Source of the DNA: JAPHTQ01 sp050299175
Lineage (GTDB): Bacteria; Pseudomonadota; Gammaproteobacteria; Thiohalomonadales; Thiohalomonadaceae
Direction: 5' to 3'
Length of the DNA: 64,000 nucleotides
NCBI GenBank assembly: GCA_050299175.1
Contig: JBNKVM010000049.1
Location: forward strand, 81,737-145,736
Both the position numbers and the translations under genes were made by a program. The notes under the pieces were generated by a model that saw only the letters and a list, made by a program, of their open reading frames with translations, had not been told where the DNA came from and did no database searches. How positions within the stretch are numbered: position 1 is the stretch's first letter; every line of letters begins with the position of its first letter. Positions 42,540 through 52,086 of the stretch are shown in pieces.

Positions 42540-44789
42540 GTGAAGCAAGTTGGGTTTGCACGTTTGGGGATGTTGTTGCTGGGTGGAGGCCTAGGTGTCG
42601 CGGCACCTGGCGTTGTCTTGGCAGAAGATTTGGGGGTTATCCAGGTCGAATCATCGACCATCGACGATCGTTTTGAAAATAAGCGTAATGAAGCATCCAA
42701 TATCGGTGTCATCAAGGGTGAAGAGGTCGATGCTGCCCACACCGAAAACATCCAGCAAATGCTGCAATCCATTCCTGGCATTACCACAACCTTTTCTAGT
42801 GGCGACTCACTGAAGATCCATATTCGCGGTATCGAGAATCAGGTGTACATGGGTGAGAAACCCGGTGTGGCCGTAGTTATCGATGGTGTGCCGGTTTTTG
42901 AGCGTACCGGTGCGGTGAATATCGATATGGATAACATCGAATCCATCAAAGTGGTGAAAGGTGGTGCTTCCTATCTTTTCGGTGACGATGCACTTTCCGG
43001 CGCGGTCATCATTACCACCAAGCGTGGTGCTCATTACAAGGGTTTTGCGGCGGCTGCTGAGGCAGGCGATTTCAACTATCGCAAAGGTCTGCTTCGTGCA
43101 GGTTTCGCCTCGGATAATTCGAATGGACATGTTCAGGTCTCTCGTCGCGAAACTGATGGTTATTATGACGATTCCGCTTCTAAGGCAGATTATCTAAATG
43201 GTAAGTTGCAGTATTATATTGATGATGTCAGTGACTTGGCTTTTGGTTTTGAATTGTCGGATCGCTGGAAAAATAGTCATGGCTCAGTGAAAGGGGTCGA
43301 TGCTGCAGAGAACGATCCGAGAAGTGAGGACCTTACTGCATATAATGATTACGCTAATCATTTTGATGTCAATCTGGCTAAGTACTTTACGACATATTCA
43401 CGGGATATCAGTGCAACCGATAATCTGATGGTGAATGTATATAGTTTCTCTGATGACACAAAATTTCTCACCAGACCATCAGACAGCGATCCTACTCAAT
43501 ACATGTACCTGAACAAATACAAACAGGTACAGAACGGGTTTAAGACTGAGTATCGTTCAAATGGTGAAAGTTCTGCATGGTTGCTTGCCGCAGATGTTAG
43601 GGATAATAGCTACGATAATCATACTGAGGCGAATATTGACATCAGCGGTTGGTCTCCAATTTCGGCTGGAACACCGACGTCAGATGATATCACTTACGAA
43701 AAAGTACAGGCTTTATACGGAGAGTATAAGTTTCGCGCTAGTGACCCGGTAGTGATTACCACGAATGGACGCTTCGATCATATCGCGTATGATTATTCTG
43801 GTGTTAATTATGATAATGCAGGTACTGTAGACAGCACTGTCAAAGCAGATAAGTCATTTGATGTTGCCTCGTGGCGCTTGGGTACAAACTACAATCTGGC
43901 AGAAAATAGCGATATCTATGCCAATATTTCCACTGGTTTTAGAGCTCCGTCGATTAAACAGTTGTATGCGGGTGATATCTCACCGTCAGGCAGTACCGCC
44001 GGTAATCCGGATTTGAAGCCAGAGCATGCGATCAATATCGAAGTGGGTTACCGAGCTAAAACGACACTCTTCGGCGCACCGACTGATTTGGATATAGCTA
44101 TCTTCCAAATCGATAGAAATGACTACATCATGAAGACCACGGGGCAGTATGGTGGTTCAACAGGTGATACTCTTGTAGATATGTATGACAATATCGGTGG
44201 TATGCGGAACCGAGGTTTGGAGCTGGCGATGCAAACCACATTTACGCCCGATTTTAGCTGGCATGTGGCATATACCTATCTCGATGCCAGGTTTACAAAA
44301 TATGATAATTACAACCTAAAGCTAGGCGGCGCTGATGGATATACCGCTACATATCAGGCAGATTGTGCGGATGCTGCGGCGAGTGGTTGGGCAGATTATT
44401 GCATTGAACAGTATAACAACGAAGGCAATGTGGTTCCGCGTACTTCTAATCATCACCTGAATACATCCTTGGTCTACCGTGTCACACCAGAATGGCGCGT
44501 GACAGGTGAAATGGATGCTATTTCCTCCTATTACGCTGACGAGATAAACCGTGTCAAGATCGACGGTCATGAGGTGTTCAATCTTCTTGTTAACTACGAC
44601 AGAGCATATGGCGACAGTATGTGGTCGTTCTTTCTTCGTGTAGATAATGTATTTGACAAGTTTTATTACAACACTGCACGTGGTGGGACTGGTGATAGTG
44701 ATGGTGATGGAGATTACGACGCTAACGATATCTCCATCGTTGTTAACCAGGGTCGTACCTATACCGCTGGTTTGAGTGTTCGATTCTGA
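42540..44789 (+). CDS. TonB-dependent outer-membrane receptor
   Basis: 749 residues from GTG 42540, chosen because GGGGAGG sits 5 nt upstream and the signal peptide (MKQVGFARLGMLLLGGG, cut after VLA) starts there; an ATG at 42516 has no ribosome site. Plug domain: NIQQMLQSIPGI, IRGIENQVY, VVIDGVPVF, ESIKVVKGGASYLFG, GAVIITTKRG. Then a 22-strand-type barrel ending in SVRF with terminal Phe. Near the end GDSDGDGDYDANDIS looks like a Ca-binding loop. Large parts (43.1-44.8 kb) are AT-rich with codon use unlike the flanks. It precedes exbB-exbD-tonB and a copper chaperone, so copper is a candidate substrate; a siderophore or haem is equally possible. Confidence 0.92.
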   Translation: MKQVGFARLGMLLLGGGLGVAAPGVVLAEDLGVIQVESSTIDDRFENKRNEASNIGVIKGEEVDAAHTENIQQMLQSIPGITTTFSSGDSLKIHIRGIENQVYMGEKPGVAVVIDGVPVFERTGAVNIDMDNIESIKVVKGGASYLFGDDALSGAVIITTKRGAHYKGFAAAAEAGDFNYRKGLLRAGFASDNSNGHVQVSRRETDGYYDDSASKADYLNGKLQYYIDDVSDLAFGFELSDRWKNSHGSVKGVDAAENDPRSEDLTAYNDYANHFDVNLAKYFTTYSRDISATDNLMVNVYSFSDDTKFLTRPSDSDPTQYMYLNKYKQVQNGFKTEYRSNGESSAWLLAADVRDNSYDNHTEANIDISGWSPISAGTPTSDDITYEKVQALYGEYKFRASDPVVITTNGRFDHIAYDYSGVNYDNAGTVDSTVKADKSFDVASWRLGTNYNLAENSDIYANISTGFRAPSIKQLYAGDISPSGSTAGNPDLKPEHAINIEVGYRAKTTLFGAPTDLDIAIFQIDRNDYIMKTTGQYGGSTGDTLVDMYDNIGGMRNRGLELAMQTTFTPDFSWHVAYTYLDARFTKYDNYNLKLGGADGYTATYQADCADAAASGWADYCIEQYNNEGNVVPRTSNHHLNTSLVYRVTPEWRVTGEMDAISSYYADEINRVKIDGHEVFNLLVNYDRAYGDSMWSFFLRVDNVFDKFYYNTARGGTGDSDGDGDYDANDISIVVNQGRTYTAGLSVRF

Positions 44790-44927
44790 TTCCAGGGACT
44801 CCCCTCGCCATGGACGGCGACTTATTTGTAAGTATGGTTGGCAGTGGTGTTGATGAGCGCTGTTTGCCATGCATAAATTGCTGTAAGCGAGATTAAATAT
44901 CGTTGCAGACTTGGAGTGGGTGGAATA

Positions 44928-45587
44928 ATGGTTTTGGCCGATATTTTTGATAAGGGCGGCGTCGTCGTCTGGATACTGCTGGGATATTCCATTCTGGCAC
45001 TGGCAATCGTATTGGAACGCTTGCTGCAATTCTTTTTTATGGGCCGCTTCCCGGCAGACTTCGAAAGCCTTCTGCCCGGGAAACTGGCACAGGGCAAACT
45101 CAGCGAAAGTCTTGCCGGATTAAAAGGTCCTGAGTGCAGCATTCTTGAAGGTACTCTGGCTGCGGCAGCTACTGGCGTTAAGGATCTGACTCGGGTGGCA
45201 CAACGGATCGGTTCCACCGAACTGCAAAAAATGGAGCGTGGTTTCCGTACGCTGGGTATTCTCGGTAATACGGCACCGCTACTTGGATTGCTCGGTACCA
45301 TCCTCGGTATGATCAAGGCCTTTATGGTAATTGAGCAGGCCGGAGGCAAGGTCGATGCTCAGGCACTGGCCGGTGGTATCTGGGAGGCGATGCTGACTAC
45401 TGGTGTTGGCCTGGTCGTTGCGATTCCAATTCTTCTGGCGCTGCACATGTTGGAAGGCATGGCCGACCGTCGAGCACAGAATATGCGTAATTGTGCTTCA
45501 CTGTTGCTGGAGCAGTTGCCGCACGCTGATGTTAACGACGAGGCTGAGGCGACTCATCATCGTGAGGGGAGCATCCATGCAGTTTGA
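44928..45587 (+). CDS. exbB: ExbB proton-channel subunit
   Basis: 219 residues from ATG 44928 (TTGGAG about 11 nt upstream; the GTG at 44916 overlaps that site). MotA/TolQ/ExbB family: helix near residues 13-33, large cytoplasmic loop, then LGNTAPLLGLLGTILGMI and MLTTGVGLVVAIPILLAL. Uses proton flow to energise TonB. Its end overlaps exbD by 11 nt. Confidence 0.92.
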   Translation: MVLADIFDKGGVVVWILLGYSILALAIVLERLLQFFFMGRFPADFESLLPGKLAQGKLSESLAGLKGPECSILEGTLAAAATGVKDLTRVAQRIGSTELQKMERGFRTLGILGNTAPLLGLLGTILGMIKAFMVIEQAGGKVDAQALAGGIWEAMLTTGVGLVVAIPILLALHMLEGMADRRAQNMRNCASLLLEQLPHADVNDEAEATHHREGSIHAV

Positions 45588-45978
45588 GGGTCGACGTAAG
45601 GCGAGTCAGATGCCCAATCTGACTCCGCTGATCGACATTGTGTTTTTGTTGCTTGTCTTCTTCATGCTGACCTCACATTTTGTCCGCGAGCAGTCGTTGA
45701 ATATCGATCTACCTGTGGCCGATAGCGGTGAGGCCGTGAGTGAAGATGGACAACTGGAGGTGGTGATCAACACCGAAGGACTGTTCCTGATCGACGAGCA
45801 TATTGTCGAAGAGCACAACCTTGAAGGTGTGCTACGTCAGCACATGGCCGACCGCAAGGAAAAACTGGTTCGGGTACGCGGCGATCGTGGCGCCCCATTG
45901 GGCAAGGCAGTTACCATTCTTGATGCGGCACGCAAGGCCGGTGCCGACAGCGTGGATATTGTGACTGAAAAACGATGA
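45577..45978 (+). CDS. exbD: ExbD proton-channel subunit
   Basis: 133 residues from ATG 45577. One helix with the essential Asp in LTPLIDIVFLLLVFF, then a periplasmic domain. Start fixed by homology at MQFEGRRKASQ; overlaps exbB by 11 nt and tonB by 4 nt. Confidence 0.93.
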   Translation: MQFEGRRKASQMPNLTPLIDIVFLLLVFFMLTSHFVREQSLNIDLPVADSGEAVSEDGQLEVVINTEGLFLIDEHIVEEHNLEGVLRQHMADRKEKLVRVRGDRGAPLGKAVTILDAARKAGADSVDIVTEKR

Positions 45979-46598
45979 GCCATTTTGATTGGTCCCTGCG
46001 CAGTGCGGCGTTGGTCGTTTCAATGCTGTTGCACGGCGTATTTTTTCTCACGACAGGTTCAGTGGCGGGCAATAGCGAGCAGGTGCCTTCGCAACGTAAT
46101 GTGACTCGAGTCAGTTTCCGCTCTGAAGTTGCGCCGCAGAATATACCACTACCGAAGCCTAAAGTGCCGGAACCAAAGGTTGAGCCGCCGAAGAAAAACA
46201 AGCGGGCGAAGGAGCGTGAAGAGCCGGAACCCAAGGTCGAAAAGCAGAAGCCGCCCAGTATGCCGACGGCAGAGGCCAAGGTGGCGGGCACAGTGGATGA
46301 TCGTGCGTTAATTGAGAAGGCGCGACAAAAGTATCTGCGTCAGTTAATGGCACACATTGAAGGTTATAAAAACTACCCTAAAGCGGCACGTCGTCGCAGA
46401 ATCGAAGGGGATGTGAAAGTAGCCTTCGTTTTGCAGTCTGGTGGACGGGTTGCAGGGTTGAATACAGGCGGTGCGCATCGCTTATTGAATGATGCCGCCA
46501 GTGAAGCGGTGTCTGCGGCATTGCCGATGCCTCAACCGCCAGAGACATTGAAACTGCCATGGCAGGTTTCGTTTACCATGCGCTTTACCATTAAATGA
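45975..46598 (+). CDS. tonB: TonB energy-transducing protein
   Basis: 207 residues. N-terminal helix (about 10-28; SMLLHGVFF with the His), Pro/Lys/Glu-rich linker (about 60-95), C-terminal TonB domain (YPKAARRRRIEGDVKVAFVL; SFTMRF). Couples the ExbBD motor to outer-membrane receptors. Last of the exbB-exbD-tonB unit. Confidence 0.93.
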   Translation: MSHFDWSLRSAALVVSMLLHGVFFLTTGSVAGNSEQVPSQRNVTRVSFRSEVAPQNIPLPKPKVPEPKVEPPKKNKRAKEREEPEPKVEKQKPPSMPTAEAKVAGTVDDRALIEKARQKYLRQLMAHIEGYKNYPKAARRRRIEGDVKVAFVLQSGGRVAGLNTGGAHRLLNDAASEAVSAALPMPQPPETLKLPWQVSFTMRFTIK

Positions 46599-46645
46599 TA
46601 AGGCGCCGTTGTAATGTTGATGATAACGCAAAAGAGGAATGAGCA

Positions 46646-47140
46646 ATGAAAACAACTATCCAGCGTGCAGCTTTGCTGATGCTTTGTGGTATCTGGGCGG
46701 GCATGGTGCAAGCCGCAGGTTCAGTTATGGTCGAGGATGCCTGGGTGCGTGAAGCACCTCCCGGTGCTACCGCCTCCGCAGGTTATATGGTGGTCCAGAA
46801 CATGGGCGACAAGCCGCGTGCGTTGGTTGGTGCCAGCTGTGGTGATTTCGGTAGCGTTATGCTGCACCGTACAGTGATGCAGGATGGTATGGCGAAAATG
46901 ATCCACCAGAAGGTGATCGAAATTCCGGCGGGTGGCAGTGTCACCTTCAAGCCCAACGATTTTCACGTGATGCTGATGAAACCGAAGCATGCACTCAAAG
47001 CGGGTGACAAGCTGGATATCACTCTGAAATTCAAAAATGGTGAGAACATGAAGGTGACCTATGAAGTTCGTGCAGCCAAGGGCGGCATGGATCACGGCAA
47101 CATGGGTGGCATGAACGGCATGGGTAACGGCAAGATGTAA
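46646..47140 (+). CDS. PCu(A)C periplasmic copper chaperone
   Basis: 164 residues. Signal peptide to about VQAA. Copper site of the family: His in VMLHRTVMQDGMAKM, and FHVMLM. A Met/His-rich tail (GGMDHGNMGGMNGMGNGKM) gives more possible copper ligands. Delivers Cu(I) to the CuA site of cytochrome oxidase in known members. 47 nt after tonB, before a strong terminator: probably the last gene of the receptor-exbBD-tonB set. Confidence 0.92.
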   Translation: MKTTIQRAALLMLCGIWAGMVQAAGSVMVEDAWVREAPPGATASAGYMVVQNMGDKPRALVGASCGDFGSVMLHRTVMQDGMAKMIHQKVIEIPAGGSVTFKPNDFHVMLMKPKHALKAGDKLDITLKFKNGENMKVTYEVRAAKGGMDHGNMGGMNGMGNGKM

Positions 47141-47158
47141 CGGCTGTATGCGTGAACG

Positions 47159-47187
47159 AAAAAAGGGCGCCGACGGCGCCCTTTTTT
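47159..47187. terminator. Terminator after the copper chaperone gene
   Basis: AAAAAAGGGCGCC (47159-47171), GAC loop, GGCGCCCTTTTTT (47175-47187). Symmetric, so it can act both ways. Confidence 0.92.
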
Positions 47188-47218
47188 GTGGTGTAGTGGC
47201 AATGTAGATGTTTAGTTA

Positions 47219-47331
47219 AAGTGTGCGAGCGGGATGAGATGCAAGACGCACAGTGAACGAGACATATTAAGCAGATAGACGAGGGAGCGAGCACCGCGCA
47301 GCAGATCGCCCGCGCAGCCGCTTTCTTTAAC
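47219..47331. repeat. Structured intergenic element with GCAAG...GCGCAG layout
   Basis: No ORF. Contains GATGAGATGCAAGACGCACA, CATATTAAGCAGATAG, AGCGAGCACCGCG and GCCCGCGCAG. From memory, sequences of this general form lie after terminators in many proteobacteria. A second, diverged element of similar layout may lie at 58766-58877. The kinship is a visual judgement only. Confidence 0.35.
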
Positions 47332-48292
47332 CTAAAGCGTATTTCTTGATGCGATAGAGCAAGGTGTCCCGGCTCAGTCCCAGCAGGCGTGCTGCACGGC
47401 TACGATTGCCGTGGGTGCGATCCAGCGCCTGGCGGATCATCTCCCGCTCCAATTCATCCAGACTGATACCATCTTCGGGTAAAGTGAAAGGCTCGTTGCT
47501 CTTGGTGCCGTGACTACGGCTGCGCAGCAACTCCAGCGGCAGGGCATGCTCGTCCAGTTCCTGGCCGTGGTGCAGCACCACCATCCGCTCACAGAAGTTG
47601 CGCAGTTCGCGGATATTGCCAGGCCAGTGGTAGGCCTCAAGACGGGTCTGTGCCCGGGTGGTAAAGTAGGGCGGTTTGAGTCCGTGCTGTGCCGCCAGTT
47701 CGCGGGTCAGTTGGCGCAGCAGCAGGGGAATGTCGCCGTGGCGCTGGCGCAGGGGCGGTAGTTCCAGTGGCACGACATTGAGTCGGTAGTAGAGGTCTTC
47801 GCGGAAACGGTTTTCCCTCACCAGGCTGTAGAGGTCGCGGTTGGTGGCGGTAATGACCCGGGTATTGACCCGATAAGGGGTCTGCTCACCTACTGACTGG
47901 CATTCGCCCGATTCGAGGAAACGTAGCAGCTTGGCCTGGATCGCCAGAGGGAGTTCGCCGATTTCATCGAGGAACAGGGTACCGCCCTCGGCGGCACGAA
48001 TCCGCCCTGGATTGTTGTCGTGGGCGCCGGTGAAAGCCCCTTTACGGTGGCCAAACAGCTCCGATTCCACCAGGTTTTCCGGCAGGGCGGCGCAGTTGAT
48101 GGTGACGAAGGGGCCGTTGCTGCGCTGGCTGGCTTCATGGAGTGCTTGGGCCAGCAGTTCCTTACCCGTGCCGCTTTCACCCAGCACCAATACGGTGACA
48201 TCGGTGGCGGCAACAATCTGTGCGGAGCGGATGACGCTTTTGAACTCGGGGGCGTCGCCCAGCATGCTGTTTTCGAAGACTTCGCTGCCCAT
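47327..48292 (-). CDS. Sigma-54 activator without N-terminal sensor domain
   Basis: 321 residues. It goes almost directly into the AAA+ domain (VLGESGTGKELLAQALHE, the GAFTGA sigma-54 contact motif, GGTLFLDEIGELPL, PGNIRELRNF), followed by a Fis-type helix-turn-helix (NRSRAARLLGLSRDTLLYRI). Such single-module activators, like PspF, are controlled by a partner protein, which is not in the window. No pspABC genes are nearby. Confidence 0.92.
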   Translation of the reverse strand: MGSEVFENSMLGDAPEFKSVIRSAQIVAATDVTVLVLGESGTGKELLAQALHEASQRSNGPFVTINCAALPENLVESELFGHRKGAFTGAHDNNPGRIRAAEGGTLFLDEIGELPLAIQAKLLRFLESGECQSVGEQTPYRVNTRVITATNRDLYSLVRENRFREDLYYRLNVVPLELPPLRQRHGDIPLLLRQLTRELAAQHGLKPPYFTTRAQTRLEAYHWPGNIRELRNFCERMVVLHHGQELDEHALPLELLRSRSHGTKSNEPFTLPEDGISLDELEREMIRQALDRTHGNRSRAARLLGLSRDTLLYRIKKYALG

Positions 48293-48501
48293 GGCTGCCA
48301 GTGAATTTCCTTGGAACGGTGGCCGCTAGGATACCGCGAACGCCTGTTCCGGGCAAAGTCCGTAGGCGCTGACGCTTATTGATTCGCGGCTGTCGTCCAT
48401 CCAGATTAACTAAGGTATAATCACACCCTGGCGCCAATAGTCTTATTGTTAATGAGGGTATTGGCTCGCTGTGATCGCAACACGACCACAGATCAGACAA
48501 C

Positions 48502-48586
<85 letters not shown>

Positions 48587-48677
48587 GATTTTTCAGGGTG
48601 GATCGCGCATGGCATGGGGTTATGCGGGTAAGCCAACCCTATCATTATTATTTCTGATTGATTGTTGAGGAGTGAAG

Positions 48678-49976
48678 ATGCAGGTTTCAGTAGAGGCGAC
48701 CAGTGCCCTCCAGCGTCGCATGACCGTTGAAGTTCCCGCAGAGCGCATTGCCGGAGAGGTAGAAAGCCGCCTGCAACGTATGGCGCGTACCGCCAAGGTC
48801 AAAGGTTTCCGTCCGGGCAAGGTACCGATGAAGGTCGTGGCGCAGCAGTATGGCAAGCAGATCCGCGACGAGGTGGTTGGCGAGGTGATTCAGACCACCT
48901 ATTTTGAAGCCATCACTCAGGAGAAACTGCATCCAGCCAGCATGCCGACCATCGAATCGGTCAGCGGTGAAGAGGGACAAAACCTGCAGTACGCAGCGAC
49001 CTTTGAGGTGATGCCCGAGGTGAAGCTAGCGGATATGTCTGGCGCCAGCCTGGAGAAGGTGACCGCCGAGATCGCTGATACGGACCTCGACAAGATGCTC
49101 GAAAATCTGCGTAAGCAGCGCACCGAATGGAAAGATGTGGCGCGCAAGGCGAAAGATGGTGACCGCTTGAGTGTTGACTTCACTGGCACCATAGAAGGAA
49201 AAGAATTTGCCGGTAACTCCGGCAAGAATGTCCCGGTTACCCTGGGTGCCGGACGTATGATCGACGGTTTTGAGAAGGGCCTGGTCGGCGCTAAGGCGGG
49301 AGATGAACTGGTACTCGACCTGCAATTCCCCGAGAACTACGGCAGTAAGGATGTCGCAGGCAAGCCGGTACAGTTCCAGGTGACTGTGAACAAGGTTGAA
49401 GAGGCGCAACTGCCCGAGCTGAACGAAGAGTTTGCCAAGGGCTTCGGTATCGGTGATGGCAGCCTGGAAGCGCTACGTACCGAAGTGCGCAAGAACATGG
49501 AGCGTGAACTGCAACAGGGGCTTGAGGGCAAAAACAAGCAGGCAGTCATGGATGCGCTGCTGGAACTGAACAAACTAGAGGTTCCTGCCAGCCTGATCGA
49601 CAATGAGGCGGAAAACCTCAAGCAGCAGATGCTGCAACAGATGCATACCCCCAAGGGTAAGGCGGGCGCCGAACTGGATGCCGCGCTGTTCAAGGGTGAA
49701 GCGGAGAAACGGGTTACCCTGGGACTGCTGCTTTCAGAGGCGATTCGTGCCAATGAGCTGAAAGTGGATAGCGGCAAGCTGAAGGCCAAGGTGGAAGAGA
49801 TTGCCTCGACCTATGAAAAGCCGGAAGAGGTGGTGCGCTGGTATTACGGTGATAAAAACCGCCTTGCCCAGATCGAAAACCTGATGCTGGAAGACGCCGT
49901 GGTCGAGTGGGCGTACAGCCAGGCCAAGGTCAGCGAGAAGAAGAGCAGTTTTGAAGAAGTGGTAGGTTTGAGCTAA
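48678..49976 (+). CDS. tig: Trigger factor
   Basis: 432 residues from ATG 48678 (GAGGAG 6 nt upstream; the GTG at 48672 lies inside that site). Ribosome-bound chaperone. The N-terminal ribosome-binding tail has GFRPGKVP; the FKBP-type domain has SVDFTGTIEGKEFAG; the C-terminal arm is helical. First of tig-clpP-clpX-lon. Confidence 0.97.
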   Translation: MQVSVEATSALQRRMTVEVPAERIAGEVESRLQRMARTAKVKGFRPGKVPMKVVAQQYGKQIRDEVVGEVIQTTYFEAITQEKLHPASMPTIESVSGEEGQNLQYAATFEVMPEVKLADMSGASLEKVTAEIADTDLDKMLENLRKQRTEWKDVARKAKDGDRLSVDFTGTIEGKEFAGNSGKNVPVTLGAGRMIDGFEKGLVGAKAGDELVLDLQFPENYGSKDVAGKPVQFQVTVNKVEEAQLPELNEEFAKGFGIGDGSLEALRTEVRKNMERELQQGLEGKNKQAVMDALLELNKLEVPASLIDNEAENLKQQMLQQMHTPKGKAGAELDAALFKGEAEKRVTLGLLLSEAIRANELKVDSGKLKAKVEEIASTYEKPEEVVRWYYGDKNRLAQIENLMLEDAVVEWAYSQAKVSEKKSSFEEVVGLS

Positions 49977-50007
49977 GACTGTAACAACGCTAAAGGAATC
50001 TGAAACG

Positions 50008-50649
50008 ATGACCGACAACCATAGTATGAACGGTGCGCAACATGTGCAGAATCTGGGACTGGTTCCCATGGTCGTCGAGCAGACCTCCAGGGGCGAGCGT
50101 GCGTATGACATTTACTCACGCCTGCTCAAGGAGCGTGTGATCTTCGTGGTGGGTCCTATCGAAGACCATATGGCCAATCTGATCGTGGCACAGTTGCTGT
50201 TTCTTGAGTCGGAGAATCCTGACAAGGATATCCATCTCTACATCAACTCGCCCGGTGGTTCGGTCAGCGCGGGTCTGGCGATTTATGACACCATGCAGTT
50301 CATCAAACCCGAAGTCAGCACCATGTGTATCGGCATGGCTGCGAGCATGGGCGCGGTGCTGCTGGCAGGGGGCGCCGCGGGCAAGCGTTTCTGCCTGCCC
50401 CACGGCCGGGTGATGATTCACCAGCCGTTGGGCGGTTATCAGGGCCAGGCCACCGATATCGAGATCCATGCCCGCGAGATCCTCAAGGTGCGTGAACAGC
50501 TGAACCGGATCCTTTCCAACCACTCCGGCCAGCCGATGGAGCGCATCCAGGAAGATACCGAGCGTGATAATTTTATGAGTGGCGAGCAGGCGATGGAGTA
50601 CGGCCTGATCGACAAGGTCCTGGACCAGCGTGCAGGTACCGGGGAGTGA
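50008..50649 (+). CDS. clpP: ClpP protease subunit
   Basis: 213 residues. Serine protease barrel. Catalytic Ser in GMAASMGAVLLAG, His in HQPLGGYQGQ, Asp further on (EDTERDNF). A short N-terminal pro-segment is present. Works with ClpX next door. Confidence 0.97.
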   Translation: MTDNHSMNGAQHVQNLGLVPMVVEQTSRGERAYDIYSRLLKERVIFVVGPIEDHMANLIVAQLLFLESENPDKDIHLYINSPGGSVSAGLAIYDTMQFIKPEVSTMCIGMAASMGAVLLAGGAAGKRFCLPHGRVMIHQPLGGYQGQATDIEIHAREILKVREQLNRILSNHSGQPMERIQEDTERDNFMSGEQAMEYGLIDKVLDQRAGTGE

Positions 50650-50743
50650 TTGAGACCTTGATCCAGCTTCCGGCGATTGGGGTTGAAATTTTTTCCCGGA
50701 CTCTGCATGTTGTAACCATGAATCAGCTAGACGGGGTAGGGTC

Positions 50744-52033
50744 ATGAGCGATAATACGACCGGCAAGGGCGACGACAACGGCAAGCTGCTGTATTGCTCC
50801 TTCTGCGGCAAAAGCCAGCACGAAGTGCGCAAGCTGATTGCAGGCCCATCCGTCTTCATTTGCGACGAATGCGTCGAACTGTGCAATGACATTATCCGTG
50901 AGGAAATCCAGGAAGATGCCGTTGGTAGCGGCAAGAGTTCCCTGCCGACCCCACACGAAATCAATGCCATTCTCGATGAGTATGTGATCGGCCAGAAAAG
51001 TGCCAAGAAAGTGCTTTCTGTAGCGGTCTATAATCACTACAAGCGACTCGATGCTGGGCAGAAGAAAGACGAAGTCGAGCTGGCCAAGAGTAACATTCTG
51101 CTCATCGGTCCCACTGGTAGCGGCAAGACCCTGTTGGCCGAGACCCTGGCACGTCTACTCAACGTCCCGTTCACCATTGCCGACGCGACCACCCTCACCG
51201 AGGCGGGTTATGTGGGTGAAGATGTGGAAAACATCATCCAGAAGCTGCTGCAGAAGTGCGACTACGATGTGGAGAAGGCCCAGACCGGTATTGTCTATAT
51301 CGACGAGATCGACAAAATTTCACGCAAGTCCGATAACCCCTCCATCACCCGTGATGTCTCGGGCGAGGGTGTGCAGCAGGCACTGCTCAAACTGATCGAG
51401 GGCACCGTGGCCTCGGTTCCGCCCCAGGGCGGGCGCAAGCATCCGCAGCAGGAGTTCCTGCAGGTGGATACGGGTAACATCCTCTTTATTTGCGGTGGTG
51501 CCTTTGCCGGACTGGAGCGGGTGATTCGTAACCGTTCGGAAAAGGGCGGTATCGGCTTCTCCGCCGAGGTGAAGAGTAAGAAAGAGGGCAAGAGCGTCAG
51601 TCAGGTTCTGCTCGATGTCGAGCCGGAGGATCTGGTGCAGTATGGCCTGATCCCCGAATTCGTCGGCCGCCTTCCTGTTCACGCCACCCTTGAGGAGTTG
51701 GATGAAGACGCCCTGATCTGCATCCTGACCGAGCCCAAGAATGCGCTGGTCAAGCAGTATGCGAAGCTGTTCGAGATGGAAGATGTGGAGTTGGAGTTCC
51801 GTGAAGAGGCGCTACGTGCTGTTGCCCGCAAGGCGATGAAGCGCAAGACTGGCGCGCGTGGTTTGCGTTCCATTCTGGAGAATACCCTGCTCGATATCAT
51901 GTACGACCTGCCCTCCATGAGCGGCGTTTCCAAGGTCGTGATCGATGATGGTGTTATCGAGGGTGAATCCGAGCCTCTGCTGATCTACGAAAATGCAGAG
52001 CAATCCTCTTCGGCCGCTGCTGCGGCAGACTGA
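50744..52033 (+). CDS. clpX: ClpX ATPase, substrate unfoldase
   Basis: 429 residues. N-terminal zinc-binding domain (YCSFCGKS, ICDECVELC), AAA+ domain with GPTGSGKTLL, pore loop GYVGED, IVYIDEIDK. The IGF-type loop region that docks ClpP is present. A 94-nt gap after clpP could hold its own promoter. Confidence 0.97.
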   Translation: MSDNTTGKGDDNGKLLYCSFCGKSQHEVRKLIAGPSVFICDECVELCNDIIREEIQEDAVGSGKSSLPTPHEINAILDEYVIGQKSAKKVLSVAVYNHYKRLDAGQKKDEVELAKSNILLIGPTGSGKTLLAETLARLLNVPFTIADATTLTEAGYVGEDVENIIQKLLQKCDYDVEKAQTGIVYIDEIDKISRKSDNPSITRDVSGEGVQQALLKLIEGTVASVPPQGGRKHPQQEFLQVDTGNILFICGGAFAGLERVIRNRSEKGGIGFSAEVKSKKEGKSVSQVLLDVEPEDLVQYGLIPEFVGRLPVHATLEELDEDALICILTEPKNALVKQYAKLFEMEDVELEFREEALRAVARKAMKRKTGARGLRSILENTLLDIMYDLPSMSGVSKVVIDDGVIEGESEPLLIYENAEQSSSAAAAAD

Positions 52034-52086
52034 GTATCGGCATACGGCGGTGGTCGACACCGCCGTATGCACCTTCGTCACGAATT

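Noticed and set aside
48416..48421. TATAAT as a promoter for tRNA-Leu
   Set aside because: No -35 at a fitting distance, and 80 nt lie between it and the tRNA; not firm enough to list.
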